Numbered from the stretch's first letter, positions 51,701-56,642 are shown. The stretch is DNA of 64,000 nucleotides from Siphonodentalium dalli (GCA_032622095.1 CP136061.1:10185287-10249286), one strand, 5' to 3'. The notes: generated from the letters alone by a model not told the origin. Made by a program: numbers and translations.

Positions 51701-53752
51701 CCATCGTTTTGTACGGATTTTCCATTCTAGAGTTATTCATCTTTGTTTATTTTGAAATGTTGGATTTTTGGTCCGTCTAGTGTCTGTTCATGTCATAACT
51801 TGAACAGTAGTGCTCGGATCTCAATAAAATTTTGTATGGATGTTCACTACTATGAGGGCATTCAATAGAGGGTTCCATCGTTTTGTTCGGATTTTCCATT
51901 CTAGAGTTATTCATCTTTGTTTATCTCGAAATGTTGGCTATTTGGTCTGTCTGGTGTCTGTTCATGTCGTACTTTCAACAGTTGTGCTGTGATCTCAATG
52001 AAATTTGGTATGGATGTTCACTACTATGAGGACATTAAAAAGAGGGTTCCATTGTTTTGTTCGGATTTTCCATTATAGGGTTATACATCTTTGTTCATCT
52101 GGAAATGTTGGCTTTTTGATTCGTCTGGTGTCTGTTCATGTCGTACCTTCAACAGTTGTACTGGGATCTCTATGGGATTTGGTATGGATGTTCACTACTA
52201 TGAGGATAATAAAAAGAGGGTTCCATCGTTTTGTTCTGCTTTTCCATTCTAGAGTTATTCATCTTTGTTCATCTGGAAATGTTGGCTTTTTGGTCCGTCT
52301 GGTGTCTGTTCATGTCGTAAATTCAACAGGTGTTGGGATCTCAATGGAATTTGGTATGGATGTTCACTGCTATGTGGACATTCAATAGGGGGTTCCATTG
52401 TTCTGTTCCACTATTCCATTCTAGAGTTATTCATCTTTGTTTATCTGGAAATGTTGGCTGTTTGGTCCATCCGATGTCTGTTCAGCTCATAACTTGAACA
52501 GTAATGCTCGGATCTCAATGAAATTTTGTGTGGATGTTCACCACTATGAGGACATTTAATGGCACATTCAAATGTTTGTTTTGGTTTTTTGTAATTTTGT
52601 TCTATAGTTATTCATCTTTGTTTATATGAAAATGCTGATTTCTGGGTCCATACATGTATGTCTGAGTATAGCCATCATAAGTTATAGATGTGCCCACACT
52701 AGGCGGTATGCCACATGGGGGTTTGCACCGGACGACAGTCCATCTCTTGTTAGACTAGGCCTCAAAATATGGTGCCGTAAATTTGCAGAATGAGGTCACC
52801 AGAGGGTGAATTTAGCGACACTACCCCGCACAATGGGCTAGTGTCACCAAATTCAACCTCTGGTGACCTCATTCTGCATGGCCTAATCTGCTTTGGGAGA
52901 TCTAGACTCAGATTTAAGTTGCCAGATGGTGAAAATGGTGATGTGCACCCATTGGGCACCTCGATTATGCACTGTCGTCTGCCAATTTGGGGATATAAAT
53001 AAATGAAACTAAAAAAAAAATAAAGAAACGTTCTAAACAATTTCTAAAAAAAAACTGTTAATTGGATGATAAATAGATCCAATTAAATAGACTTTCCAGA
53101 GAAGAATGAGGTCCCCAGAGGGTGAATTTAGCACAGTAGGCTAACATTACTAAATTCACCCTCTGGGGACCTCATTCTGCCAATGTCTGGCACCATGATT
53201 TCAGTCCTGATTTAGGTAAATAGGTTATAACAGCTGGCTTTGTTTTTAAACTAACCTTATGGAGCCCCTCACAGATGGGAGCAGACGACACTCAGCAATA
53301 CAAGCTGCCACCTGTATGGGGCTCCCTACAGGAATATCCTGTCACCATATTTTCAGGCCTGATTTAGGTAAATAGGTTATAACAGCTGGGTTTGTTTTTA
53401 AACTACCCTTATGGAGCCCCTCACAGATGGGAGCAGACGACACTCAGCAATACAAGCTGCCACCTGTATGGGGCTCCCTACAGGAATATCCTGTCACCAT
53501 ATTTTCAGGCCTGAGTTAGGTAAATAGGTTATAACAGCTGGGTTTGTTTTTATCCACAGACAACCAATCAACACACAGAGACCATCTGCTCCAGCAGCAA
53601 GTAAATTGGAACCAAAGAAAGCGTCCAAACCATGGATACCTATATGGGCCAAGATAATCATCATTGCTATATTCCTGCTGTTTATATATCTAGTTGTTGC
53701 CAATATGGAGCCCGCGTCTAACGCGGCTGTACCCAAACTGCCCGCAGAATGA
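9612..53752 (+). CDS. Emerin-like LEM-domain inner nuclear membrane protein, six coding exons
   Basis: Joining 9612-9702, 13358-13474, 14718-14757, 26034-26093, 31138-31227 and 53560-53752 gives 591 nt, or 196 aa plus stop. All junctions are GT-AG and in phase (1,1,2,2,2). Residues about 8-46 are a LEM domain: an acidic helix start (LDDEELAEQLREHGL), then the hallmark GPIVGSTRKFYEKKLVKLI split by intron 1. Residues 47-70 are acidic (run of E at 65-70). Residues 71-160 are low-complexity, rich in S, T, P, Q and R. Residues 165-180 are a single hydrophobic segment (IIIIAIFLLFIYLVVA), followed by a 16-residue tail. Known family: LEM domains bind BAF and tether chromatin to the inner nuclear membrane. 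An N-terminal LEM with one C-terminal anchor is the emerin/LEMD1 layout; human emerin is 254 aa, so this one is short. The ATG has A at -3. Introns 1-5 are about 3.7, 1.2, 11.3, 5.0 and 22.3 kb. Emerin-like versus LAP2-like orthology cannot be settled here. Confidence 0.88.
9668..10010 (+). repeat. 49-bp tandem repeat made of the exon 1 end plus its 5' splice site
   Basis: Seven head-to-tail copies of a 49-bp unit (the third is 48 bp), running from CCGCGAACATGG through ATCGTAG|GTAAGT to TTCACCTAT. The first copy is the real exon end; each later copy keeps an intact donor. Only a C/T difference (ACCGGG or ACCTGG) varies. Confidence 0.93.
10035..10160. repeat. Palindrome built from 22-bp tandem units
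   Basis: The left side has four units beginning ACCGCGTTGG, three of them with AGTAACGTTACG between. The right side is the reverse complement, centred near 10113. The arms match perfectly for about 39 bases, so a long cruciform or RNA hairpin is possible. It lies in intron 1. Confidence 0.9.
10189..10293 (+). repeat. Two further copies of the exon 1 donor repeat
   Basis: Two more copies of the 49-bp unit, the second with a small insertion (GGACTTTAATACACC), both retaining ATCGTAGGTAAGTTCACCT. They are separated from the main array by the GC-rich palindrome, which therefore probably inserted or amplified inside the array. Confidence 0.9.
10344..12208. mobile_element. hAT-type MITE (GAATGAGGTCC family), interrupted by a second hAT element
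   Basis: Ends CAAGCCTGCAAATAGCG and CGCTATTTGCAGGCTTG with exact 8-bp TSD CACTCAAG (10336-10343, 12209-12216). Near each end is a hairpin of CAGAATGAGGTCCCCAGAGG and its complement. Without the insertion it would be about 430 bp, like the copy at 14900. Confidence 0.88.
10570..12006. mobile_element. hAT-type element nested in the previous MITE (1.44 kb)
   Basis: Ends TAGTGATGAGCCGATAATCG and CGGCTCATCACTA, with subterminal AATCGG words. GGTAAAA lies on both sides (left copy followed by a few extra bases), and the intact MITE copy near 15.13 kb shows the uninterrupted site. No transposase ORF. Confidence 0.8.
12217..13357. other. Rest of intron 1
   Basis: AT-rich, no gene. Around 13080-13260 is a weak member of the modular repeat class (GGTCTGTCCGTACGTC, AGCCCAAAATACAGGTCAAG, CAGAGTTATGGGCC). 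The 101-aa ORF here runs into exon 2 in the wrong frame and is a shadow. Confidence 0.5.
13358..13474 (+). CDS. LEM gene coding exon 2 (residues 31-70)
   Basis: Follows the acceptor TGTGGTTTTCAG. It completes the LEM domain (GSTRKFYEKKLVKLI) and then encodes an acidic patch ending DDEEEEE. The donor GAAG|GTTTGT is weaker than that of exon 1. Phase is 1 at both ends. The final acidic segment and donor are duplicated about 80 bp downstream. Confidence 0.88.
13516..13551 (+). CDS. Candidate alternative 36-nt exon copied from the end of exon 2
   Basis: A near-copy of the 3' end of exon 2. It is preceded by AG at 13514-13515 (TTTCATAAG) and followed by the same GTTTGT donor. If used, it is phase 1-1 and inserts 12 acidic residues (EYSEASDEEEEE) in frame. 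The acceptor lacks a good pyrimidine tract, so this is speculative. Confidence 0.25.
13560..14364. other. Intron 2 with transposon fragments
   Basis: 13566-13606 is a half hairpin of the TATATAAGAGAATGC family. 13815-13920 begins CAGGGTTTCCGCTAGTG and carries GACTAGTCG/CGATTAATC words, probably one end of a hAT-like element without a matching partner. The remainder is unremarkable. Confidence 0.45.
14365..14645 (+). repeat. Degenerate 30-bp minisatellite
   Basis: Eight or nine diverged units of GAGAGTGACAGAGGCCATGT plus TAACGTTT. Lies in intron 2, ending about 70 bp before exon 3. Confidence 0.8.
14718..14757 (+). CDS. LEM gene coding exon 3 (residues 70-83)
   Basis: A 40-nt exon between TTTCTGTTATAG and AAG|GTAAGA, encoding EIVMIQPVSQPKT plus the split Arg. 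It starts in phase 1 and ends in phase 2, so skipping it would shift the frame. It has no recognisable motif. Support is frame continuity and good splice sites. Confidence 0.75.
14775..14868. repeat. GGAGCCCC hairpin element
   Basis: Arms AACCCATAGAGAGCCCCACA and GTGAGGCTCCCTGTGGGTT around GAGCAGACGACACTC. Related copies occur near 53250, 53400, 56378 and 63123. It starts about 17 bases after the exon 3 donor. Confidence 0.7.
14900..15341. mobile_element. hAT-type MITE, GAATGAGGTCC family, uninterrupted copy
   Basis: CAAGCCTGCAAATAGCG at the left and TATTTGCCGGCTTG at the right. Two internal hairpins of GAATGAGGTCCCCAGAGGG type flank a unique middle (CACCCATTGGGCACC). No clear TSD, so it is older or rearranged. 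Confidence 0.8.
15385..15502 (-). repeat. 54-bp satellite unit, two copies, reverse orientation
   Basis: GGTAACCAATAAGTGGTAAG with GTGTCTGACCAGG is the reverse complement of the unit arrayed at 18930-19460. Confidence 0.85.
15663..15742 (+). repeat. Short tandem repeat, three units of about 28 bp
   Basis: GTGAGGGTGGTACTAAATGT plus ATGGAT, three times. Bases 15503-15662 show nothing recognisable. Confidence 0.75.
15790..18818. mobile_element. piggyBac-type MITE split by a Helitron
   Basis: Left part from TTAACCCTTTACCCAACAG (15790) to ATATAAGAGAA (15879). Right part from TGCATTGGCTTAAC (18570) to GTTGGGTAAAGG near 18812. Removing 15880-18569 restores a MITE like that at 60925-61324. The right TTAA has decayed. 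Confidence 0.85.
15880..18569 (-). mobile_element. Helitron, 2.69 kb, non-autonomous
   Basis: Read on the minus strand it starts TCTATATCTATATTTGCG and ends with a GC-rich stem region (GGGCAACGCCGGG) followed by CTAG. It sits exactly between A (15879) and T (18570), the Helitron target. The body contains modules with ATCAATTTGGTGGAAATCGG and a GACA microsatellite near the 5' end. No Rep/helicase ORF. Confidence 0.85.
18929..19458 (+). repeat. 54-bp satellite, about ten units
   Basis: Unit CTGGTCAGACACCCACTTAC then CACTTATTGGTTACCCATAA and a TACAATCGATAAAA end. CACCC in the first units becomes CACAC in the last five, with one truncated unit at 19151. The ORFs are repeat translations. There are no spacers, so it is not CRISPR. 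Confidence 0.93.
19596..19838 (+). repeat. 34-bp minisatellite, about seven units
   Basis: TATCAACATGAGCTATTGTT plus GCACCTGTCATCTG, with drift. An imperfect hairpin (CTTTTGAATATTCATG ... GAATTCATTAATATTCAAAA) follows at 19852-19905. Confidence 0.88.
19910..20240. other. Intron 3 spacer
   Basis: No gene, hairpin or tandem repeat that I can support. Confidence 0.4.
20250..21350 (+). repeat. Full copy of the GATGGGAACGAG modular repeat
   Basis: Head at 20270 with GTCGTCCGTGTGTGCGTGCG, then six modules of about 160 bp with GATGGGAACGAGTCATTTT and CATGGCCGCCAGCAGCCATC. The tail has TACAGTGTCATTGACACTTTC. It shows the head-modules-tail structure of the family truncated at 1-2400. Confidence 0.8.
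21367..23259. mobile_element. CAGG/CCTG-ended hAT-like element, 1.9 kb
   Basis: Ends CAGGCCTCAGC and GCTGAGGCCTG with flanks GCTTGGTG (21359-21366) and GCTTGGTA (23260-23267), a one-mismatch 8-bp TSD. The right side carries repeated GGCGA/TCGCC words. No transposase ORF. Confidence 0.72.
21600..22355 (+). repeat. GTCCGTCCG-headed modular repeat inside the element
   Basis: CCGTCCGTCCGTCC head, then three modules of about 170 bp with CATAACTTTGGTTTCGCTAA, TTGATCTTTGGTATGC, CCCATAACTGCGGTTTCG and CAGAGTTACGCCCC. Bounded by TGCCCCCGATCTCC and GGGGGCGTTACCTCCGCCC. Confidence 0.82.
23268..24880. other. Intron 3 with dispersed repeat copy
   Basis: 23925-24470 is the second copy of the repeat at 6280-7250, lacking its hairpin insertion. 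24541-24600 has three units of CAGCCATTGTTCACAC. At 24624 GCATTACTGTA looks like one end of the 9213-9406 MITE family. No gene seen. Confidence 0.55.
24881..25330 (+). mobile_element. Helitron 5' end, probably truncated
   Basis: TCTATCTATATAAAAGCCAA, preceded by A, resembles Helitron 5' ends, followed by CAAAATTTCAGATGAATCGG. No hairpin plus CTRR 3' end is clear, so the right limit is a guess. Confidence 0.45.
25331..26033. other. Intron 3 end
   Basis: AT-rich, no repeat or gene recognised up to the exon 4 acceptor. Confidence 0.4.
26034..26093 (+). CDS. LEM gene coding exon 4 (residues 83-103)
   Basis: A 60-nt exon after TATCTTTAACAG, with a strong donor GG|GTGAGT, encoding AAPARSQPMDTNSSAYSTAG. 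Phase 2 at both ends, so it can be skipped without a frameshift. A second AG two bases on (CAGAG) would change the frame, so the first is preferred. Confidence 0.72.
26500..27320. other. Intron 4 with a degenerate modular repeat
   Basis: 26522-26690 carries GATCACCTCTAGATGAGAGC and CATGGCCACCAGCAGCCATT, an old copy of the 1-2400 family. The rest has no recognisable feature. Confidence 0.5.
27325..28585. mobile_element. Probable hAT-like element with TTCGATT subterminal repeats
   Basis: Both ends are dense in AATCGAAA/TTTCGATT words (27335-27415 and 28515-28570), in inverted arrangement, but I cannot fix termini or a TSD. The 131-aa ORF inside has no recognised motif. Confidence 0.4.
28590..30016. 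other. Intron 4, possible repeat with TTCCCAATT words
   Basis: Words CATTCCCAA and TTCCCAATT occur near 28627-28685 and 29850-29915, suggesting two ends of one element. Two related blocks near 28840 and 28955 share CTCCCCGCAT and GTGTATCC. No gene supported. Confidence 0.35.
30017..30863. mobile_element. CAGG/CCTG-ended element, 0.85 kb, 7-bp TSD
   Basis: CAGGGTTTCCGCTAGGG and TATAGCGGAAACCCTG, flanked by ATTATAT on both sides (30010-30016, 30864-30870). The interior is related to 5181-6211 (TATCGGCCAAT, ACTCACTGT, CATCTTTATACCTTTATA). Confidence 0.8.
31138..31227 (+). CDS. LEM gene coding exon 5 (residues 103-133)
   Basis: A 90-nt exon after a long pyrimidine tract (TTTTTTTAATATTTCAG), ending AAG|GTACCA. 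It encodes HSPARTAQREIPRTTYDTP and on to TGLA, an S/T/R/P-rich linker that could be phosphorylated as in other LEM proteins (inference). Phase 2-2, so it is skippable. Confidence 0.78.
31228..31597. other. Intron 5 start
   Basis: 31495-31585 contains a fragment of the piggyBac-type family (GGAGCCTCACATATAC, CCAGTCATGAAAGGATTA). Otherwise nothing. Confidence 0.45.
31598..34094. mobile_element. 2.5-kb TIR element with ACCGCGGT subterminal repeats
   Basis: Ends TAAGCGACCTGTTTTAACGA and its complement (about 24 bp, one indel). The first and last 200-250 bases are full of ACCGCGGT/GGTACCGCG words, while the 1.9-kb middle is AT-rich and has no transposase-like ORF. TSD unclear. Superfamily not assigned. 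Confidence 0.65.
34107..34350 (+). repeat. 61-bp tandem repeat, four units
   Basis: Unit TATGTGGGCTGTGTTCTATC then AATATATCTCAGTGCTTCGA and CAGTGGATACATAA, period 61. It is unrelated in sequence to the satellite 300 bp downstream but has the same period. Confidence 0.88.
34640..42370. repeat. 60/61-bp satellite array, about 127 units
   Basis: Unit TTAGGCAGACTCCATGCAGG, then GTTTACCTCCCTCGATGACT, then CGGTAAGAGTATACCATGTA and A. Units are 61 bp (GGGTTTACC) or 60 bp (GGGTTACC), with a common C/T change (CTCGATG or CTTGATG). It lies wholly in intron 5. All ORFs here are translations of the repeat. Confidence 0.97.
42371..44061. mobile_element. PIF/Harbinger-like non-autonomous element, 1.69 kb
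   Basis: Ends GGCCAAAAAAAAAAACCTCT and ATCGGAAACAGACATG plus T-run GGCC give TIRs of about 28 bp sharing CTGTTTCCG. TTA is duplicated on both sides (42368-42370, 44062-44064), and the satellite unit gives the empty site. A 3-bp TWA target is the Harbinger signature. No transposase ORF. 42520-43960 is otherwise featureless. Confidence 0.85.
44062..44290. repeat. Right-hand remnant of the 60/61-bp satellite
   Basis: Nearly four more units, continuing the array after the Harbinger-like insertion and breaking off at GACTCGGTAAGA. Confidence 0.95.
44291..44618. other. Spacer between satellite and long-TIR element
   Basis: About 330 bases without a recognised feature. The last bases, TAA, form one side of the putative 3-bp TSD of the next element. 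Confidence 0.4.
44619..45020 (+). repeat. Left terminal inverted repeat
   Basis: About 402 bp, ending AGCTTCAGAAATTTTATAAT. It contains a 12-base insertion near 44700 relative to the right copy. Confidence 0.9.
45499..46212 (+). pseudogene. Transposon protein, N-terminal fragment (237 aa)
   Basis: First of three pieces of the long-TIR element's protein. Visible features: residues 68-90 (KHVCLGLGLKSMTGS) and RVIEILNRFGHSLNY, then LAWDNFDENTETLSGSGTLH at about 134-153, the conserved signatures of the family. The C-terminal third is basic (RRRK, KKSK). The frame ends at 46210. The next piece is in frame +1, and its frame continues upstream with PMWIGWNS, which fits the family, before an in-frame TGA at 46253-46255. 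So a frameshift and a nonsense change separate the pieces. Function unknown; a role in transposition is inferred from the position between TIRs. Confidence 0.65.
46286..46954 (+). pseudogene. Transposon protein, middle fragment (222 aa)
   Basis: Continues the same protein. Conserved-looking stretches are DIAIAKPAKQIQ, VCFGAFHIQQAYFGSLGYLL, and near the end YWAMYIDLVELFILFSRACH then NDFELYV. After FELYV the frame ends at once (YS, stop), whereas family members continue for a few hundred residues. The start is only the first Met after the TGA at 46253; homologous sequence extends upstream of it. Its neighbour downstream is not transposon coding sequence but a 368-bp tandem duplication. Confidence 0.65.
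47090..47826 (+). repeat. 368-bp unit, two tandem copies, inside the transposon gene
   Basis: CCCTATGTCTATTTATATGA at 47140 and 47508, and CAAATATTTGAACATTATGA in each copy, give a period of 368. Each copy contains AAGATGGCCGCCAGAATATG. It fills the place where the protein's middle should be. 46955-47089 holds a poly-C run and no recognised feature. Confidence 0.85.
47716..49140 (+). pseudogene. Transposon protein, PIN/XPG-nuclease-like C-terminal part (474 aa ORF)
   Basis: The first 38 or so codons belong to the non-coding 368-bp repeat, so the annotated Met is not the natural start. Homologous protein begins near VDAYIVDAFFLIHTL. Acidic motifs follow: VDFVADTY, SIKDIE, HEEADTRIVLHLAH, and CSDTDVLIILLYH. 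They are spaced like the metal-binding acids of PIN/XPG/FEN1-like nucleases (inference from pattern). After LPGIHAFT the usual glycine-cysteine-aspartate block is missing and the sequence jumps to EKVKLNLL. A helical C-terminal region follows (ESFVCSMFGK, DDARYAIF, NFVAYIWKNA), then an acidic tail (EESDDDFDDTGD). The family's Cys-rich end is absent. Confidence 0.65.
49192..49589 (-). repeat. Right terminal inverted repeat
   Basis: About 398 bp, the reverse complement of the left repeat. High similarity between the two suggests a fairly recent insertion despite the broken gene. Confidence 0.9.
49593..50038. other. Intron 5 spacer right of the long-TIR element
   Basis: No gene or repeat recognised. 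Confidence 0.4.
50039..50370 (+). repeat. 33-bp minisatellite with longer variant units
   Basis: Unit ACTGACGGAAAAGTCATACG plus GACGAGTTACTGA, about nine copies. The last three carry an ATTCACA insertion (42 bp). The 115-aa ORF (TEKSYGRVTEL repeated) is a repeat translation. Confidence 0.92.
50371..51340. other. Intron 5 spacer
   Basis: About 1 kb with no recognised gene, transposon end or tandem repeat. Confidence 0.4.
51345..52680 (+). repeat. GTCCGTCCG-headed modular repeat, about eight modules
   Basis: Head CATCCGTCCGTGTGTCG and GTGCGTCCGTCCGTCC, then modules of about 160 bp with GTCATAACTTGAACAG, ATCTCAATGAAATTTGGTAT, TGGATGTTCACTACTATGAG, GAGGGTTCCATCG and TTATTCATCTTTGTTTATCT. The end near 52690-52750 (CCACACTAGGCGG) may mirror the GGGGGTATA head. 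Confidence 0.82.
52780..53195. mobile_element. hAT-type MITE, GAATGAGGTCC family, diverged
   Basis: Two hairpins of TTGCAGAATGAGGTCACCAG type and CAGAATGAGGTCCCC type, and the shared CACCCATTGGGCACCTCGAT centre. The outer ends are diverged. Confidence 0.75.
53196..53550 (+). repeat. 152-bp tandem repeat up to the exon 6 acceptor
   Basis: TTTCAGgCCTGATTTAGGT starts near 53199, 53351 and 53503 (period 152). Each full unit holds a GGAGCCCC hairpin (CTTATGGAGCCCCTCACAGA and TATGGGGCTCCCTACAGG). The third, partial unit ends GGGTTTGTTTTT, which is the pyrimidine tract of exon 6. Confidence 0.9.
53560..53752 (+). CDS. LEM gene terminal coding exon 6 (membrane anchor, stop)
   Basis: Follows TTTTTATCCACAG. 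It encodes a basic/proline stretch (PSAPAASKLEPKKASKPW), then IPIWAK and a 16-residue hydrophobic run IIIIAIFLLFIYLVVA, then NMEPASNAAVPKLPAE and TGA. The segment fits a tail anchor for the inner nuclear membrane with a short lumenal tail. Possible polyadenylation signals AATAAA lie at 54491 and 54578. Confidence 0.86.
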
Positions 53753-53799
53753 CGTCTAAACTGAAGAAATCATACCACCCTTTGTTAAGTCGTCCTGCT

Positions 53800-54020
53800 A
53801 ATTGAACCCCGAAAATTTTCAGAGGATTATTATAATCATCACATGCGTCTGTCCATCCATCGGTCCACATTCTTGTCTGCATGATAACTTCAGCAATATT
53901 CTACAGAATTTCTAGATATTTGTTATGTATTTCACATTTGAGAAGACGCAGGCCAAGTTCGAATGTGGTCACAGTCCGATGAATTTTGACTGAGTTATTT
54001 GCTTTGATGTTGGAGGGTCC
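53800..54020 (+). repeat. Short modular-repeat fragment in the 3' flank of the LEM gene
   Basis: CGTCTGTCCATCCATCGGTCC, GCATGATAACTTCAGC, GCCAAGTTCGAATGTGG and GACTGAGTTATTTGC keep the head-then-module order of the family. Confidence 0.55.
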
Positions 54021-54021
54021 T

Positions 54022-54540
54022 GCTGAATTATGTGGTCGTGCAGTGGTTAGCATGTCAAACTTTTCGTCACCGTTAACACAGCGATATAAGTTTGCAGCCC
54101 GCTGCTGGTCTAATGTGAGTTTTACACAGCAGTGCCTTGGCCGAATAGATGGATGTGGAATTGTCAAATGGTACTCGGTTCAAATTTCGCGCCATGTTGT
54201 GACCCTTGAGCAAGGTCGCTCGTACTGTGATTGTTTCTCACCACTCATGTGTTAACAGAGTACTCAGTTCGGGTCTTGTCAGTATGTTAACCTTGATATG
54301 TGCATGAATTCGTTACAGCTGGAGTGGCTTCCTTAATGGAGTATGGGAGTGACAATGGTGTAACATGCCCTATGATCTCGATGGAGGATGGGAGTGTAAC
54401 ATGCCTATTTATTATCTCGATCGAGGATGGGAGTGACAATGGTGTCACGCGCCCTATCATCGAGGTAATAATTGATGTAAAGTGCATTGAAATAAATTCA
54501 GTGTGGAATGCGCTATATAATTGTTATGATGCTGGTAGGG
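54022..54540 (+). mobile_element. tRNA-derived SINE
   Basis: A-box-like GTGCAGTGGTTAGCATGTCA and B-box-like GTTTGCAGCCC about 40 bases later, as in a tRNA-derived promoter. A CCTTGAGCAAGGTCGCTCG core follows at 54205, and ATGCGCTATATAATTGTTAT near 54508 resembles common SINE tails. 54330-54465 is an internal tandem duplication (GAGTGACAATGGTGTAAC). The ORFs are not genes. Confidence 0.55.
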
Positions 54541-54725
54541 CAAAATCTAGCAGTTATGAAAAAGTACCGTTATTTTTAATAAAGTTGTCATTTTCACGCA
54601 CTTTGTCTATTATGAGTGAATGGAGGCAAAGTCATTATGAACATAACACATTAAAAAACTTAAATTGTTAAATATTTTTATATTGGAACTCATGGTTGCT
54701 GCTAACTAACCATAACCAGGATGGT

Positions 54726-54910
54726 TTAACCCTTTCATGACGGGAGCTGTGCTGGTGCAGCATTAATGATCCTGTGCCAGTGCATTCTCTTATAAATGCG
54801 AGTCTCACATAGGGAGCCTTGCATATATTAGAGAATGCACTGGCTTACAAGTTCAAGGTAAATATTGTTAGGCCAATTCTTATATATGAGAGAATGCATT
54901 GGCACATGGT
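54726..54910. mobile_element. piggyBac-type MITE relative, incomplete
   Basis: TTAACCCTTTCATGACGGGA start, GCTGGTGCAGCATTAATG, then the GCATTCTCTTATAAATGCGA hairpin core and a second half-hairpin at 54870-54905. No matching right TTAA end. Confidence 0.6.
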
Positions 54911-55389
54911 TTTCAAATCAGCAGGACACACCAGCATCATAGCACATTAGCAGGACGCACCAGCATCATATAAATTCAGCAGGACACACCAGCATCTTAG
55001 CAAATTAGCAGGACCACTTAACCAGGGGTGTATACTCACAGGCCAAAGCAGAAATAACACTCTGCTAACAGCAGCCCTGTTAATTAGCAGACATTTTCCT
55101 AGGCTAATAAAATTGTCTATGACAGAAATTATATCTTGGCTAAACAGCCTAAGATCTTATAGTTTCATGCTCTTACATTCACAATTAGAACTTGATTCTT
55201 ATCATGGCAGACTTTGGTTGGGTTTCACTCTGGCTTAAAATTGTTGATTATCAAGATAGGCCTTGTTGTCTCATTAGACCTTTGCCATTCAAATATGAAA
55301 TTTTTGCAAAACATTAACATGAACTTTGTCTTGACTTTTTAAGGCCGACAAAATTTCATTTTGCATTGGCTCAGCTGATAGCCGACTTT
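54911..55389. other. Spacer with short tandem repeat
   Basis: 54918-55015 has three units of about 37 bp (CAGCAGGACACACCAGCATC). The rest is unremarkable. Confidence 0.6.
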
Positions 55390-55807
55390 CAAGCCCGCAA
55401 ATAGTGTGCCTGTCATTTGCGGAATGAGGTCCCCAGAGGGTGAATTTAGTGATACGCAGTGGGCTAGCATTTCCAAATTCACCCACTGGGGACCTCACTC
55501 TGATTAGCTTTCATCTTCTAGGAAGTATCTAGACTATAGTCTCAAATTAACATTGTTTTTAGTTACTTTTTCACCTCTGTGAAGTTTCTATATCCCCTAA
55601 TTTACAGCAGATAAAATGCATAATCGAGGTGACTGATGGGTGAACATCACCAACTTCAACTGGGGAACTTCAATCTGATCCTAGGTCTCCCTTAGCAGTT
55701 GAGGCCTAAGCAGAATGAGGTTCCCAGAGGGTGAATTTGGTAACATTAGCCCCCCCCCCCCTTGGGACCTCATTCTGCAAATGACAGACACATTATTTGC
55801 AGGCTTG
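55390..55807. mobile_element. hAT-type MITE, GAATGAGGTCC family
   Basis: CAAGCCCGCAAATAGTGTG to TTATTTGCAGGCTTG, with two internal hairpins, the second partly lost in a poly-C run at 55750. Confidence 0.8.
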
Positions 55808-56184
55808 CCGATGCTAATTAACAGGACTAATTAACACTGTCTCTTATATTTCTAATAGGTGTCACAGCCGTTAATAATGAACACTAAGAGTTATCCATCT
55901 TGGGCATCGCCCATGACGCTGACTTTCATATGGACATGTTGATATTTTGTTCCCATGACGCTGACTTTCATATGGACATGTTGAAGTTTTGTTGATCATA
56001 ACATTCCGACTGGATAATGCATTTGGAAAGTTTGGATGAAGTGAGGCGATTTATTTTTTATTACCTGGTTTGTGATTTTTTGGCTCCAAGGTTGGGAAGG
56101 TGAGAGGAAATAAAATAAAATAGATATAAGTGTTTTTAATTTTTATAAGTTTATCAGAAAATAGGGTCAGGAGGAATAAATGAA
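55808..56184. other. Spacer with a 49-bp duplication
   Basis: CCATGACGCTGACTTTCATA occurs twice (55911, 55953). No gene seen. Confidence 0.5.
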
Positions 56185-56186
56185 TA

Positions 56187-56640
56187 TGTGACCCGCCATA
56201 TCAAATCCAGTTGTAAGTCGGGATTTTTTTTACCCTGTGCCAATGCATTCTCTTATATATGCGAGTCGACCATAGGTCGCCTCGCATATACATGTATAAG
56301 AGAATGCATTGGCCTAACAATTTTTTTTAATAAATGTTTCTTACAATTTTTAGGACATAAAATAAAAAACATCCATTACCCTGCAGGGAGCCCCACACAT
56401 ATATAGAAGCATATAGAAGAGTGTCGTCTGCTCATGTTTGTCTGGGGCTCTGTATGGGTGAAATTATAAAATTGTTAAAGAATACAAGAAAAAATTATTA
56501 AAATTGTAAAAAATTGTTAGGCCAATGTATTCTCTTATATATGCGAGGCGACCTATGGTCGACTCGCATATATAAGAGAATGCATTGGCACAGGGTAAAA
56601 AAATCCCGACTTACAACTGGATTTGATATGGCGGGTCACA
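56187..56640. mobile_element. TA-target MITE (TGTGACCCGCC ends) carrying the ATGCATTC hairpin cores
   Basis: Inverted ends TGTGACCCGCCATATCAAAT, matching over about 50 bp, with TA on both sides (56185-56186, 56641-56642), as in Tc1/mariner-type MITEs. Inside are two full AATGCATTCTCTTATATATG hairpins and, between them, a GGAGCCCC hairpin at 56378-56458. Confidence 0.82.
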
Positions 56641-56642
56641 TA

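Noticed and set aside
54040-54125. Genuine tRNA gene
   Set aside because: A- and B-box-like words are present but no acceptor stem or cloverleaf closes; a tRNA-derived SINE fits better.
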